A stretch of 64,000 bases of DNA, taken from Vreelandella venusta (GTDB lineage: Bacteria; Pseudomonadota; Gammaproteobacteria; Pseudomonadales; Halomonadaceae). The first letter of the stretch is position 1; the number at the start of each line of letters is the position of its first letter. Both the position numbers and the translations under genes were made by a program. Below, in pieces: positions 42,770-51,525 of the stretch. The notes under the pieces were generated by a model that saw nothing but the letters and a program-made list of their open reading frames with translations, searched no databases and had not been told where the DNA came from. The stretch is taken from contig NZ_BJUL01000007.1 in NCBI RefSeq assembly GCF_007989605.1, positions 62,001 through 126,000 of the forward strand, in the 5' to 3' direction.

Positions 42770-43694
42770 TCAACCGCGGCAAAGACACCTGATGACGTTT
42801 GCTTACACCGTCAGTGTGATTCTAGTAGCAGGGTACACATTCTGGCTTTATAGCATGGGAAATTATCATGACCTCTTAGTGCCCATGTTTGTGACACTGC
42901 TGCTACTTACTGCGTTGTTAATGCACCATAGCGAAGCGTTAAACCCTGTTGTTCCCCGCGCTATTTTGTTGGGCAGCAGTTATGTGATTACCCTGGCCGC
43001 TTTCTACCATAACCCTAGCACCTCGACGATTTGGATCGGACTGCCCACAGCCGCTGCCTTTTTTTTACTACCGCTATCGAGCGCTTTATTACTAACGGTA
43101 TTGTCCAGCCCCCTGTGGTGGCTACTAACCCGTCACAGCGATGCAGCCTCAGAGACAGTGATTGCTTATATCGCGCTCACCCTGCTGATGGCCCTACCGC
43201 CATGGGAGCACGCACGCCAGAGAGCATTGTTGAGGGCAACAGACCCCAACGACAATGATTGCAATGCCTACCATATTGATACGCTTAAAGAGCGACTACA
43301 CAATGAGTTCCTGCGCGCCGCAATGCTTAACAAACGCTTGGCGGTCTTAGTGATGCATTTACCCCAGCTTGATATGGCGGAAGAACAGTTTGGTTCACGT
43401 GCAAAGACAGCGCTGCTAGGGGCTCTTTGTAATGAAGTAAATAGCCGTTGTCGCGACCACGACCTGTTAGGCCGAGCAGATAACGCTACGTTCTGGCTAG
43501 TGCTGCCTGACACAAGTGAGAGCGGTGCCATGTTGGTGCGCGAGCGGCTTCAACGCGCATTATCCCAACGTGTTCTAGTGGAAACTGGGCAGCTAGAAAC
43601 CCGTATTGCTGTTTGCCTGCCATGCCGAAATGAGAGCTTTGAACGCTATATCAGTCGCTTGGAAGCTCGTGCCAACGCATTATCTATAGCCTAA
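42762..43694 (+). CDS. Membrane protein with eroded GGDEF-like domain (tandem copy 2)
   Basis: A 310-residue protein: about five membrane helices (residues 12-148), then a soluble domain closely following a GGDEF domain. A strand LAVLVMHLPQLD is followed by DLLGRADNATFWLVLPDTSESGAMLVRERLQ in two adjacent blocks. The signature GGDEF is replaced by DNATF (240-244) while the flanking residues (R238, LVLPDT, the following helix) are preserved. It should not make cyclic di-GMP. It could be a structural or regulatory pseudo-enzyme working with copy 1, whose 3-prime end it overlaps. Confidence 0.7.
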   Translation: MIDQPRQRHLMTFAYTVSVILVAGYTFWLYSMGNYHDLLVPMFVTLLLLTALLMHHSEALNPVVPRAILLGSSYVITLAAFYHNPSTSTIWIGLPTAAAFFLLPLSSALLLTVLSSPLWWLLTRHSDAASETVIAYIALTLLMALPPWEHARQRALLRATDPNDNDCNAYHIDTLKERLHNEFLRAAMLNKRLAVLVMHLPQLDMAEEQFGSRAKTALLGALCNEVNSRCRDHDLLGRADNATFWLVLPDTSESGAMLVRERLQRALSQRVLVETGQLETRIAVCLPCRNESFERYISRLEARANALSIA

Positions 43695-43721
43695 TGCGGA
43701 TCCAATGGAGCAGTATTTTTC

Positions 43722-45113
43722 ATGGCTGATACACTTTTTGCCCTGTCACTTTCGCCAGCCATGTTATTACTGTTGGTGGCACTAATTTCACTGTTTGAAT
43801 CCCTTGCGCTCGTTGGCTTACTGGTCCCTGGTGTTGTGTTGATTACCGCTGCTTCGTCCGTAGCGGGGCATGAAGCCATTGACCTGCCATGGCTAATCGG
43901 CGCTGCGTTAATAGGCGCCATTTTGGGGGATAGCATTAGCTACCTGCTCGGCTACCACCATCGTGAGCAGGTCACTAATCGCTGGCCTTTATCCATGCAT
44001 CCAGAATGGCTGGAACGCGGCGCACGTTTTTTTAACCGTTATGGTGTCCATTCCGTCTTTATTGGCCGATTCGTAGGCCCAGTCCGCCCAATTATTCCGC
44101 TTATTGCAGGTATGATGCGGATGCCAAAGCGCACTTTTTTGTGGGCCAACGTCACCTCCGCAGTCCTGTGGGCTCCCGCTTATGTGTTGCCTGGCTACTT
44201 ATTAGGAAGAACCTGGCAACAGCACCTCAATCTCCCCCAAAATATAGAAACAGCAATCATTACATTAAGCGCCAGCATCGTCGTGCTGGCAGTGATTTTT
44301 TCCTGGGGAAGAGCCCAGGTTGGACGCCACGGATTCATTTACTTAGCGACAGCACGCCTTATTCGCCGTACCCCCTTTATGCGTCGGTCGTGGCTCTCAA
44401 TGAGCCTTAACGATGAAGTGCCGCTAGCCTCGTTACTGCTGTTTTTGATCACACTGGCAGGTGTCTCAGCCTGGACCCTGCTAGTCATCCACCATCAAGG
44501 CCCACTAGCGCTAGACCTACAAGCACAGCGGCTGTTTAGCTGGTTAACCAATGAACCACTTCAGTTAACCAGCCTAGTTTTGGCTAAAATAGGGGATGCA
44601 CTTGGGGTTAGCGCACTGCTTCTGCCTTTGGCAGTTTGGCTTATACACCATAAACGCATGGATGTTCTCTGCCATTGGGTCTTTGCTATCGGTGGCGTTG
44701 CGCTACTTAATACGGTCGGAAAAATGGTTTTTGAACGTACTCGGCCAGCAACACCAGAGCACTTAATTGGCTCATTTTCATATCCAAGTGCACACACTTC
44801 CACGACGGTTGTTATTGTGGGGCTAGCTGCGGCTTTCATTGCAGCAGAATTGCACCGCAAACAACGCGTTTGGATTTATTGGCTGGCTATTGTCTTAGCA
44901 ACTCCCATGGCGTTATCGCGCTTGATATTAGGCGTTCATTGGCTAAGTGACCTCATCGGCGGTGCGCTCTTAGGTTTACTGATATGCGCCCTCACTCGGC
45001 TGAATTGGCAGCGGCGCGTTAGAGCTCCGCTACCTCCTTGCCCATGGGGCAGACTCGTGGCTTCCACCACCGCGCTGCTAATTTTGCGGATTATGCTGAT
45101 GCCACCTGTCTAG
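43722..45113 (+). CDS. DedA-PAP2 fusion membrane protein
   Basis: A 463-residue polytopic protein joining two known membrane families. Residues about 1-200 are DedA-like (FESLALVGLLVPG, NRYGVHSVFIGRFVGPVRPIIPLIAGMM in parts). Residues about 240-440 are a PAP2 phosphatase with all three motifs: KMVFERTRP, SYPSAHTS and SRLILGVHWLSD. DedA proteins have recently been linked to recycling undecaprenyl phosphate across the membrane, and PAP2 proteins dephosphorylate undecaprenyl pyrophosphate, so the fusion could couple the two. Substrate is inference. It starts 27 bp after the second GGDEF-like gene and ends 10 bp from the convergent LysE gene. Confidence 0.9.
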   Translation: MADTLFALSLSPAMLLLLVALISLFESLALVGLLVPGVVLITAASSVAGHEAIDLPWLIGAALIGAILGDSISYLLGYHHREQVTNRWPLSMHPEWLERGARFFNRYGVHSVFIGRFVGPVRPIIPLIAGMMRMPKRTFLWANVTSAVLWAPAYVLPGYLLGRTWQQHLNLPQNIETAIITLSASIVVLAVIFSWGRAQVGRHGFIYLATARLIRRTPFMRRSWLSMSLNDEVPLASLLLFLITLAGVSAWTLLVIHHQGPLALDLQAQRLFSWLTNEPLQLTSLVLAKIGDALGVSALLLPLAVWLIHHKRMDVLCHWVFAIGGVALLNTVGKMVFERTRPATPEHLIGSFSYPSAHTSTTVVIVGLAAAFIAAELHRKQRVWIYWLAIVLATPMALSRLILGVHWLSDLIGGALLGLLICALTRLNWQRRVRAPLPPCPWGRLVASTTALLILRIMLMPPV

Positions 45114-45123
45114 CCATTCGCGG

Positions 45124-45750
45124 TTATCCCAGGGCCAGCCAGATTCCCACTCCAATCATTAATGTCCCGGCAATTCGATTAAGTAACCTTACATTGCCGC
45201 TTTTGCCCAGCACTTTGCGCAACGTTTTTCCCCCAGTGGCATACACCAGCATACTGGCAAACTCGATTACTAAAATAACCGCAATCAGCAGGCTTAACTG
45301 AGGCGCAAGGGCTCGACTACTATCTAAAAACGGCGGCAACAGCACCATGAAAAAGGCCCAGCCTTTAGGATTGGCCACTGCCGTGACTAACCCCTGAGTG
45401 GCCAACTGCACTCGTCCTGCAGCAGGTCCGGCATTAAGCTCGGCAGGAATAGCCATGCGCCCTCTAGAGCGCCACATCATAACGCCCAAATAAGCTAGGT
45501 AAGCGCCGCCTACCCATTTAAACGCAATGAACAGCTCGGGCTGACGTAGCATTAACGCGGCCACACCAGCGCCGGCAGCGGCTGCCACAATACCTACACC
45601 AACTAACTCCCCTACCATCATCCACAGTGTTCGCTTCACTCCCTGAGTCATCCCCAGCACCATGGCCAGCGTCATACACATCCCCGGCGTTAGTGAAACG
45701 AATAAAAAAGTGGGTACAAACACTGACAGCGTCGCCCATGACATCATCAT
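45124..45750 (-). CDS. LysE/RhtB-family amino-acid exporter
   Basis: A 208-residue inner-membrane protein with about six helices and the family N-terminal block FVPTFLFVSLTPGMCMTLAMVLGMTQG. Members export amino acids such as threonine, homoserine or lysine; the substrate cannot be assigned from sequence. Its start overlaps the ubiX stop by 4 bp, making it the last gene of mpl-ubiX-lysE, a grouping without an obvious pathway link. Confidence 0.9.
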   Translation of the reverse strand: MMMSWATLSVFVPTFLFVSLTPGMCMTLAMVLGMTQGVKRTLWMMVGELVGVGIVAAAAGAGVAALMLRQPELFIAFKWVGGAYLAYLGVMMWRSRGRMAIPAELNAGPAAGRVQLATQGLVTAVANPKGWAFFMVLLPPFLDSSRALAPQLSLLIAVILVIEFASMLVYATGGKTLRKVLGKSGNVRLLNRIAGTLMIGVGIWLALG

Positions 45751-46415
45751 TGCTCTTCCGTGTTGTTTACGTCGTTATCTGTATCGCGTGAGGTAGTTTC
45801 ATAGCCCTCTCCCCAACGCGGTACCAGACGATGGGTGATACCTAGCTGATTGAGTATTCGGGCGACCACAAAGTCGATCAAATCTTCTATCCGTTCTGGG
45901 CGATGATAAAAACCTGGAGCCGCAGGTAAAATCACGACCCCCAAGCGGCTTAGCGCCAGCATGTGCTCTAAGTGAATGGGCGAAAATGGACTCTCACGCG
46001 GCACCATGACTAGTGTCCGCCGCTCTTTTATAGCAACGTCAGCGGCACGCTCAATTAAGTTGTTGCTCGCGCCTGTTGCAACGGCAGACAACGTACCGGT
46101 AGAGCAGGGACAAATCACCATCGCAGAGGGAGCCCCAGACCCCGATGCAACGGGCGCCATCCAGTCTTCACGACCAAAACAGCGGATTTGACCGGGCTTG
46201 GCACCACTCTGCTCAGTAAGCGCCTCGACTAAGCGCTTTGGCTGGGCAGGTAACGACACATCCGTCTCAGTGGCAATGACCATGTGCGCCGCTTTTGAAA
46301 TCATCACCCATACTTCATGCCCAGAGGCCACCAATACATCGATCAAGCGCAGGCCATATTGCGCCCCCGAAGCACCTGTCAGCGCCACTGTCACCGGAGG
46401 TTTAAAATCTGTCAC
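45747..46415 (-). CDS. ubiX: Flavin prenyltransferase UbiX
   Basis: Makes prenylated FMN for the UbiD decarboxylase in ubiquinone synthesis. The 222-residue protein has the flavoprotein signature VTVALTGASGAQYGLRLIDVL and the conserved VICPCSTGTLSAVATG and RRTLVMVPRESPFSPIHLEHML blocks in separate stretches. A short acidic extension ends the chain. It overlaps the neighbouring genes by 4 bp on each side. Confidence 0.95.
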   Translation of the reverse strand: MTDFKPPVTVALTGASGAQYGLRLIDVLVASGHEVWVMISKAAHMVIATETDVSLPAQPKRLVEALTEQSGAKPGQIRCFGREDWMAPVASGSGAPSAMVICPCSTGTLSAVATGASNNLIERAADVAIKERRTLVMVPRESPFSPIHLEHMLALSRLGVVILPAAPGFYHRPERIEDLIDFVVARILNQLGITHRLVPRWGEGYETTSRDTDNDVNNTEEQ

Positions 46416-47797
46416 TTAGCTTGCTCCTTGGCAGACAGCGCACTCAATAGACGCTGGTGAACGCCCTCGAAACCGCCATTGGACATTACAACAATACGGT
46501 CGAGCGGAGTCGCTTGAGCCACAACCGCATTAACAAGTGCATTAATATCGCTATATAACTCGGTATGTTCGCCTTGCTCAGCCACTAACGTCTCCATGGA
46601 CCAGTCAAGCCCTGCTGGTTGAAACCAGAACACTGCATCCGCTTCGGCAACGCTCTCGTTTAGTCGAGCACGTAGAGCGCCTAAACGCATGGTGTTGGAG
46701 CGCGGCTCAATCACTGCGAGCAGCCGCCCTTTTGTGGTGGCAGCTCGCAGCCCTTTTAAGGTCGCTGCAATCGCAGTTGGATGATGAGCAAAATCATCGA
46801 TGACTTGCACACCGTCCACTTCACCAATGATTTCCTGACGTCGACGGGGCGTCTTAAAACGCGCCAGAGCCGCACAAGCGCGAGCGAGATTCACACCGCA
46901 ACGGCTCGCTGCAGCAAGTGCCGCAAGTGCATTGCGCGCGTTGTGCTCACCGGTTAACGACCACTCGACCACGCCGTCCTCTTCGCTGTTTTCCCCAATG
47001 TGGAGTACCTGAAAGCGACTACCATCTTCACGCTCCAAACGCAGCTGCCACTCGCTGCTGGCTAACGTGCCGAAATGCTCGACCGACGACCACGCTCCCA
47101 TTTCCAGAACACGCTCCAGCGCTGGCTGTTGATCAGCAACCAGCAAGCAGCCTTGGCTCGGCACAGTTCGCACCAAATGGTGAAACTGGCGTTCAATCGC
47201 CGCAAGGTCAGGGAATATATCGGCATGGTCAAACTCCAAGTTATTCATCACCGCAATTTGGGGGCGGTAGTGAACAAACTTAGAGCGCTTGTCAAAGAAC
47301 GCCGTATCGTACTCGTCAGCCTCGACAATAAAGGGACTGTCGTGATGGCCTAAGCGTGCCGACACGCCAAAATTACGCGGCACGCCGCCAATCAAAAATC
47401 CAGGCGTTAAGCCAGCGCTTTCCAATAGCCATGCCAAAAGGCTGGCAGTGGTGGTCTTACCGTGAGTACCTGCAACGGCAATGACTTGCCTGCCAGGCAG
47501 TACATGTTCAGCCAACCACTGAGCGCCAGAAGTATAGGGCAAACCGCTATTTAGCAACGCCTCGACTTCGGGATTACCCCGCGATAGCGCATTACCGACA
47601 ATGATAAGGTCAGGTTGCTCAGCAAGGTTTTCAGCGCGATACCCTTCCATCAAGGTGATCCCGGCCTCTTCCAACTGGGTACTCATGGGAGGATACACAT
47701 TCGTATCTGAGCCGCTCACCTGATGCCCTAACTCCCGCGCCAGCAAAGCCAGGCTGCCCATAAAAGTGCCGCAGATACCCATAATATGCAGACGCAT
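46412..47797 (-). CDS. mpl: Murein tripeptide ligase Mpl
   Basis: Joins recycled L-Ala-gamma-D-Glu-meso-Dap to UDP-MurNAc, returning wall fragments to peptidoglycan synthesis. The 461-residue Mur ligase has the N-terminal MRLHIMGICGTFMGSLALLA, the ATP loop GTHGKTTTAS near 110-118 and the family-typical VIDDFAHHPTAI and EPRSNTMRLG blocks. First gene of the mpl-ubiX-lysE group, in the opposite direction to the glutaredoxin-like gene. Confidence 0.95.
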   Translation of the reverse strand: MRLHIMGICGTFMGSLALLARELGHQVSGSDTNVYPPMSTQLEEAGITLMEGYRAENLAEQPDLIIVGNALSRGNPEVEALLNSGLPYTSGAQWLAEHVLPGRQVIAVAGTHGKTTTASLLAWLLESAGLTPGFLIGGVPRNFGVSARLGHHDSPFIVEADEYDTAFFDKRSKFVHYRPQIAVMNNLEFDHADIFPDLAAIERQFHHLVRTVPSQGCLLVADQQPALERVLEMGAWSSVEHFGTLASSEWQLRLEREDGSRFQVLHIGENSEEDGVVEWSLTGEHNARNALAALAAASRCGVNLARACAALARFKTPRRRQEIIGEVDGVQVIDDFAHHPTAIAATLKGLRAATTKGRLLAVIEPRSNTMRLGALRARLNESVAEADAVFWFQPAGLDWSMETLVAEQGEHTELYSDINALVNAVVAQATPLDRIVVMSNGGFEGVHQRLLSALSAKEQAK

Positions 47798-48039
47798 AGG
47801 TGAAGCGCTCCTTACTTAACCAGTTAACTAAGCTGCTGAGACTAGCATGCAACGTTAACTGGCTCATCTAGTTCAAGGCAGGTCTGGACTTTAAAACTAG
47901 CGCCAAGGCTCGTTCAGAAGTGACAAAACGCCCAGTTTGATGCAGGATGCGGCTACCTTTTTGCTCATGATCTGTTAGACACGATCATTCATACATATCC
48001 TATCGCTGACCAGTGTCAGTGCTAACGAGGGAGCTTACG

Positions 48040-48426
48040 ATGCGCGTTTTAATTCGCTATTTCTTCAGAGGTGTTCGCCTTATTCTAGCCCCCGTCATGT
48101 TGATCTCTGAGAAGCTTTCAACCCCAAAAGCGGTAGAGCGTACCGAGCAAGAGCAAGCCAAGGTCGATGCTGCCTGTGAACACTTAGCCCTCTACCAGTT
48201 TCGGACGTGCCCTTTCTGCATCAAAGTACGCAAAGAGATCGCCCGCCTGGGTCTTAAGATTGAACTGCGCGATGCCCAGCTAGATCCAGCCCATAAAAAA
48301 GCTCTTCAAGAAGGCGGTGGCAAGGTGAAAGTTCCTTGTTTAAAAATCAACCATGAAGACGGCCGTGAAGAGTGGCTCTACGAGTCAGATGCCATTAACC
48401 GCTGGTTGCACCAACATTTCGCTTAA
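48040..48426 (+). CDS. Glutaredoxin-like protein with membrane-associated N-terminus
   Basis: The ATG at 48040 follows GAGGGAG and gives 128 residues. The first ~25 residues are hydrophobic and basic (MRVLIRYFFRGVRLILAPVML), suggesting membrane association. A thioredoxin-fold domain follows with the redox motif CPFC (C57/C60), a cis-proline in KVKVPCLKI and a C-terminal LYESDAINRWLHQHF resembling glutathione-S-transferase N-domains. It probably uses glutathione, but its target is unknown. The GTG at 48013 is a weaker start. Confidence 0.82.
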   Translation: MRVLIRYFFRGVRLILAPVMLISEKLSTPKAVERTEQEQAKVDAACEHLALYQFRTCPFCIKVRKEIARLGLKIELRDAQLDPAHKKALQEGGGKVKVPCLKINHEDGREEWLYESDAINRWLHQHFA

Positions 48427-48752
48427 AAATACCTTTATACAGATGCCGCTATTGAGCAGAAGCGCCTAATAGCGGCTCACACCCCCTACACCTTCGTCTA
48501 ACCTCCTTTCCTCTTAATGCCGTGCCCAGCCCTGTCATTCAGCAGATGAATGATACCTCTCATTATTTCGATTGTATGACGTGCCTCCCTCTCTCTATGT
48601 TTACAGAGAACACAATATCGTTAGAACAGCTTACAAGCTGACCGTGTCTGTTTTGCTGGCTTGCAAACGCAACCAGTTTTAAAACGCTCCGTTTTAAAAC
48701 ACCCTGGCGTTAACCAGCAAAGTGAACAACAAACAATACAAAGGGAAACATT
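48427..48752. promoter_or_regulatory. Intergenic region upstream of the dipeptide transporter, with palindromic repeats
   Basis: The 326-bp gap contains a hairpin after the glutaredoxin gene (GCCGCTATT 48445-48453 with AATAGCGGC 48468-48476; no T-run). It also holds the inverted repeat TCATTCA/TGAATGA at 48535-48553, and two copies of the palindrome GTTTTAAAAC at 48676-48685 and 48691-48700, 15 bp centre to centre. The last pair lies about 55-75 bp before the transporter start and looks like an operator. I could not assign a clear -35/-10 pair. Confidence 0.5.
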
Positions 48753-50324
48753 ATGACGTTCAAGAAAACGCTACTGGCTTCTGTTATTGGTGCTGTGGTT
48801 GCAGGCACGACGATGCTACCCATGACCGCAAGCGCAGAAACCCTGCGCATTGGTTACTCTGCCGATCCAGAAACTCTCGATATCCACGAGCAGTTATCTG
48901 GTGGCATGTTGCGCCTTTCACACTTAGCGTTTGACCCACTGGTACGTTGGACAAAGGATTTTCAGTTTGAGCCGCGTCTGGCGACCGAGTGGGAACAGGT
49001 AGACGAAACCACAACACGCATGACGCTGCGTGAAGGCGTCAAGTTCCACTCTGGTAACGCGTTCACCGCCAAAGACGTGGTATGGACCATTGAGCGTCTC
49101 AAAGAGAGCCCCGATTATCGCGCTATTTTCGAGCCTATCGCAGGCGCCGAAGCAGTTGACGATTACACTGTCGAAATTACCACCACTGAGCCCTACCCAC
49201 TACTGCTCAACCTTGCGACTTACATTTTCCCTATGGATAGCGAGTTCTACTCGGGGGAAACGGAAAGCGGCAATGCAAAAGCAGAAATCGTAAAAGCGGG
49301 CAACTCATTCGCATCGCGTAATGCATCGGGCACAGGCCCATTTATTATCACTGAACGCCGCCAAGGTGTCCGCGTTGATTTTGAACGCTTTGAAGATTAC
49401 TGGGATACCGAAAGCGAAGGTAACGTTTCTAAAATTGTGCTGACGCCTATTGCTGAGAATGCCTCACGCGTGGCGGCACTGCTGTCAGGCGGCGTTGACT
49501 TTATTGATGCCGTACCGCCCAACGATCTGGACCGTGTTCGCGAAGCCGATAACGCCAACCTAGTAGAAGTGGATGGTACGCGCATCATCGGCTTCCAAAT
49601 GAACGAAGAGCGCGTTGAAGCCTTCCAGGATGCGCGTGTGCGTCAAGCCGTTGACCTGGCGATTAACCAAGAGGGTATTGCCGACCGCTTAATGCGCGGT
49701 TTCGCCACGCCTGCAAGCCAGTTCTCTCCCGAAGGCTATTCAGGCCACAACCCTGACTTAGTGCCTCGTTATGACATTGAACGTGCCAAAGAGCTGATGG
49801 CAGAAGCGGGCTACGAGGAAGGGTTCAGCGTTGACATGATCGCGCCCAATAACCGCTATGTGAACGATGCCCAGATCGCTCAAGCAGTGGCAAATATGCT
49901 GGCACAAATTAACATTAACGTTAATCTGCGCACCATGCCCCTCGCTCAATACTGGCCTGAGTATGATGAGCGCGCTTCCGACATGGCGATGATTGGCTGG
50001 CACGCTGATACCGAAGACACCGCCAACTTCTTCCAGTACCTCTCTTTCTGTATTGATGAAGAGACTGGCGCTGGCCAGTACAACTACGGCAGCTACTGCA
50101 ACGAAGAAATCGACGCACTTGTGACTGCGGCAGATAGCGAAACCGATCTCGAAAAACGCAATGAAATGCTGCGTGAAGCCGAAGCCATGCTTTATGAAGA
50201 CGTGGGCTACATCACGCTGCATTGGCAGAACCTTGCCTACGGTGCAGCTAACGGCGTTGATATCGAGCCAGTTGTTAACGCCCTAGACTTCCCCTATCTA
50301 GGTGATCTGGTAATTAGCCGCTAA
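48753..50324 (+). CDS. dppA: Dipeptide ABC transporter substrate-binding protein
   Basis: A periplasmic solute-binding protein of family 5 (peptide/nickel type). The 523-residue precursor has a signal peptide cleaved after ASA near residue 25. Family 5 landmarks follow, including SADPETLDIHEQ, WTIERLKESPDYRAIFEPI and the late WHADTEDTANFFQYL. It is the first of five genes making a complete importer. Specificity for di- or oligopeptides is inferred from family, from the operon plan and from the nearby pepQ. A cysteine pair in CIDEETGAGQYNYGSYC may form a disulfide. Confidence 0.9.
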   Translation: MTFKKTLLASVIGAVVAGTTMLPMTASAETLRIGYSADPETLDIHEQLSGGMLRLSHLAFDPLVRWTKDFQFEPRLATEWEQVDETTTRMTLREGVKFHSGNAFTAKDVVWTIERLKESPDYRAIFEPIAGAEAVDDYTVEITTTEPYPLLLNLATYIFPMDSEFYSGETESGNAKAEIVKAGNSFASRNASGTGPFIITERRQGVRVDFERFEDYWDTESEGNVSKIVLTPIAENASRVAALLSGGVDFIDAVPPNDLDRVREADNANLVEVDGTRIIGFQMNEERVEAFQDARVRQAVDLAINQEGIADRLMRGFATPASQFSPEGYSGHNPDLVPRYDIERAKELMAEAGYEEGFSVDMIAPNNRYVNDAQIAQAVANMLAQININVNLRTMPLAQYWPEYDERASDMAMIGWHADTEDTANFFQYLSFCIDEETGAGQYNYGSYCNEEIDALVTAADSETDLEKRNEMLREAEAMLYEDVGYITLHWQNLAYGAANGVDIEPVVNALDFPYLGDLVISR

Positions 50325-50355
50325 TTACCACACTTACTTTCACACCTGCAAGGAT

Positions 50356-50387
50356 GCTTCGTTCCCCAACGCCTTGGGGGACGAAGC
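50356..50387 (+). terminator. Stem-loop between dppA and dppB
   Basis: GCTTCGTTCCCC (50356-50367) pairs with GGGGGACGAAGC (50376-50387), with one G-T wobble and an 8-base loop. It lies 32 bp after the dppA stop and lacks a strong T-run. Such a hairpin typically protects the binding-protein mRNA or partly terminates transcription so that more binding protein than permease is made. Confidence 0.65.
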
Positions 50388-50475
50388 GTTGTATGTGGTT
50401 AACAGCCTCATCATAGGCATCGCCCTAACTTGCAATTAACGCTCTATTAAACCTATTACATAGGTGGCGTACGCC

Positions 50476-51525
50476 ATGATTGCTTTTTTAATCAAGCGCC
50501 TGATGCACGCGATATTGGTGATGTTTGTCATCAGTGTACTGGCCTTCGCCATCCAGGATAACCTGGGTGACCCTGTACAACAGATGGTCGGTCAGTCGGT
50601 TCCCGAAAGCGAACGTGAAGCCATTCGCGAGCGCTTGGGCTTAAATGATCCGTTTTTAGTTCAGTATGTACGCTTTGCGAAAAACGCCGTTCAAGGCGAT
50701 TTTGGCGACTCTTATTTTTATCGTGAACCTGCGCTGGAGGTTATCGCCCGGCATTTGCCTGCAACGCTCGAACTGGTGTTCGCAGCCACGCTGATTATTG
50801 TGCTTTTCTCAGTACCGATTGGCGTTTATAGCGCGATAAAACCTCGCTCACCTATATCACGTTTTTTTATGGGGGCTTCGATCATCGGCATTTCGATACC
50901 GGTGTTTTTGACCGCCATCTTATTGATTCAGATTTTTGCGATTGGCATCACTATCACGCCGTTTCCTGAAAGTACCAGCTGGGGAGCTTGGCTCAATGGT
51001 CTGCTATCGACAGAGGGCAATATGCCGTCGTTTGGTCGCGGCTATGATTTAGTGCATGTGGTAGGCCACTGGGACACTAACTTAGCCACCTGGAGTGGTT
51101 TACAGCACCTAGCGTTGCCCGCGATTTCATTGGCATCAATTATGTTACCGCTGTTTATCCGCCTGATTCGTGCGGAAATGATGGAAGTGCTGCAATCAGA
51201 GTACGTGAAATACGCCCGCGCCAAAGGTATTTCAATGCGACGCGTTTACTTTGTACACGCGCTCAAAAACACCATGCTGCCGGTTATCACCGTTGGTGGC
51301 GTACAGATAGGCACCATGGTGGCTTACACCATTTTGACCGAAACCGTTTTCCAGTGGCCGGGCATGGGACTGATGTTTCTTGATGCCATTAATCGTGCCG
51401 ATATACCGCTGATTGTTACCTACCTGATGATTGTCGGCGTCATTTTCGTGGTGACGAACACCATTGTGGATTTGATCTACGGCTTCGTTAACCCCACCGT
51501 AAAACTGACAGGTAAGCCCGCATGA
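50476..51525 (+). CDS. dppB: Dipeptide ABC transporter permease DppB
   Basis: A membrane subunit of the importer. The ATG at 50476 follows AGGTGG by 9 bases and gives 349 residues with six helices, an extended periplasmic loop, and the EAA coupling motif (EYVKYARAKGISMRRVYFVHALKNTMLPV in two adjacent parts) that docks to the ATPases. A GTG at 50464 is a poorer start. Its end overlaps dppC by 4 bp. Confidence 0.93.
   Translation: MIAFLIKRLMHAILVMFVISVLAFAIQDNLGDPVQQMVGQSVPESEREAIRERLGLNDPFLVQYVRFAKNAVQGDFGDSYFYREPALEVIARHLPATLELVFAATLIIVLFSVPIGVYSAIKPRSPISRFFMGASIIGISIPVFLTAILLIQIFAIGITITPFPESTSWGAWLNGLLSTEGNMPSFGRGYDLVHVVGHWDTNLATWSGLQHLALPAISLASIMLPLFIRLIRAEMMEVLQSEYVKYARAKGISMRRVYFVHALKNTMLPVITVGGVQIGTMVAYTILTETVFQWPGMGLMFLDAINRADIPLIVTYLMIVGVIFVVTNTIVDLIYGFVNPTVKLTGKPA

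Noticed and set aside
41912..43694. One larger GGDEF gene split by a frameshift
   Set aside because: Each frame encodes its own membrane part and its own eroded GGDEF-like domain, so these are two complete tandem genes rather than a broken one.
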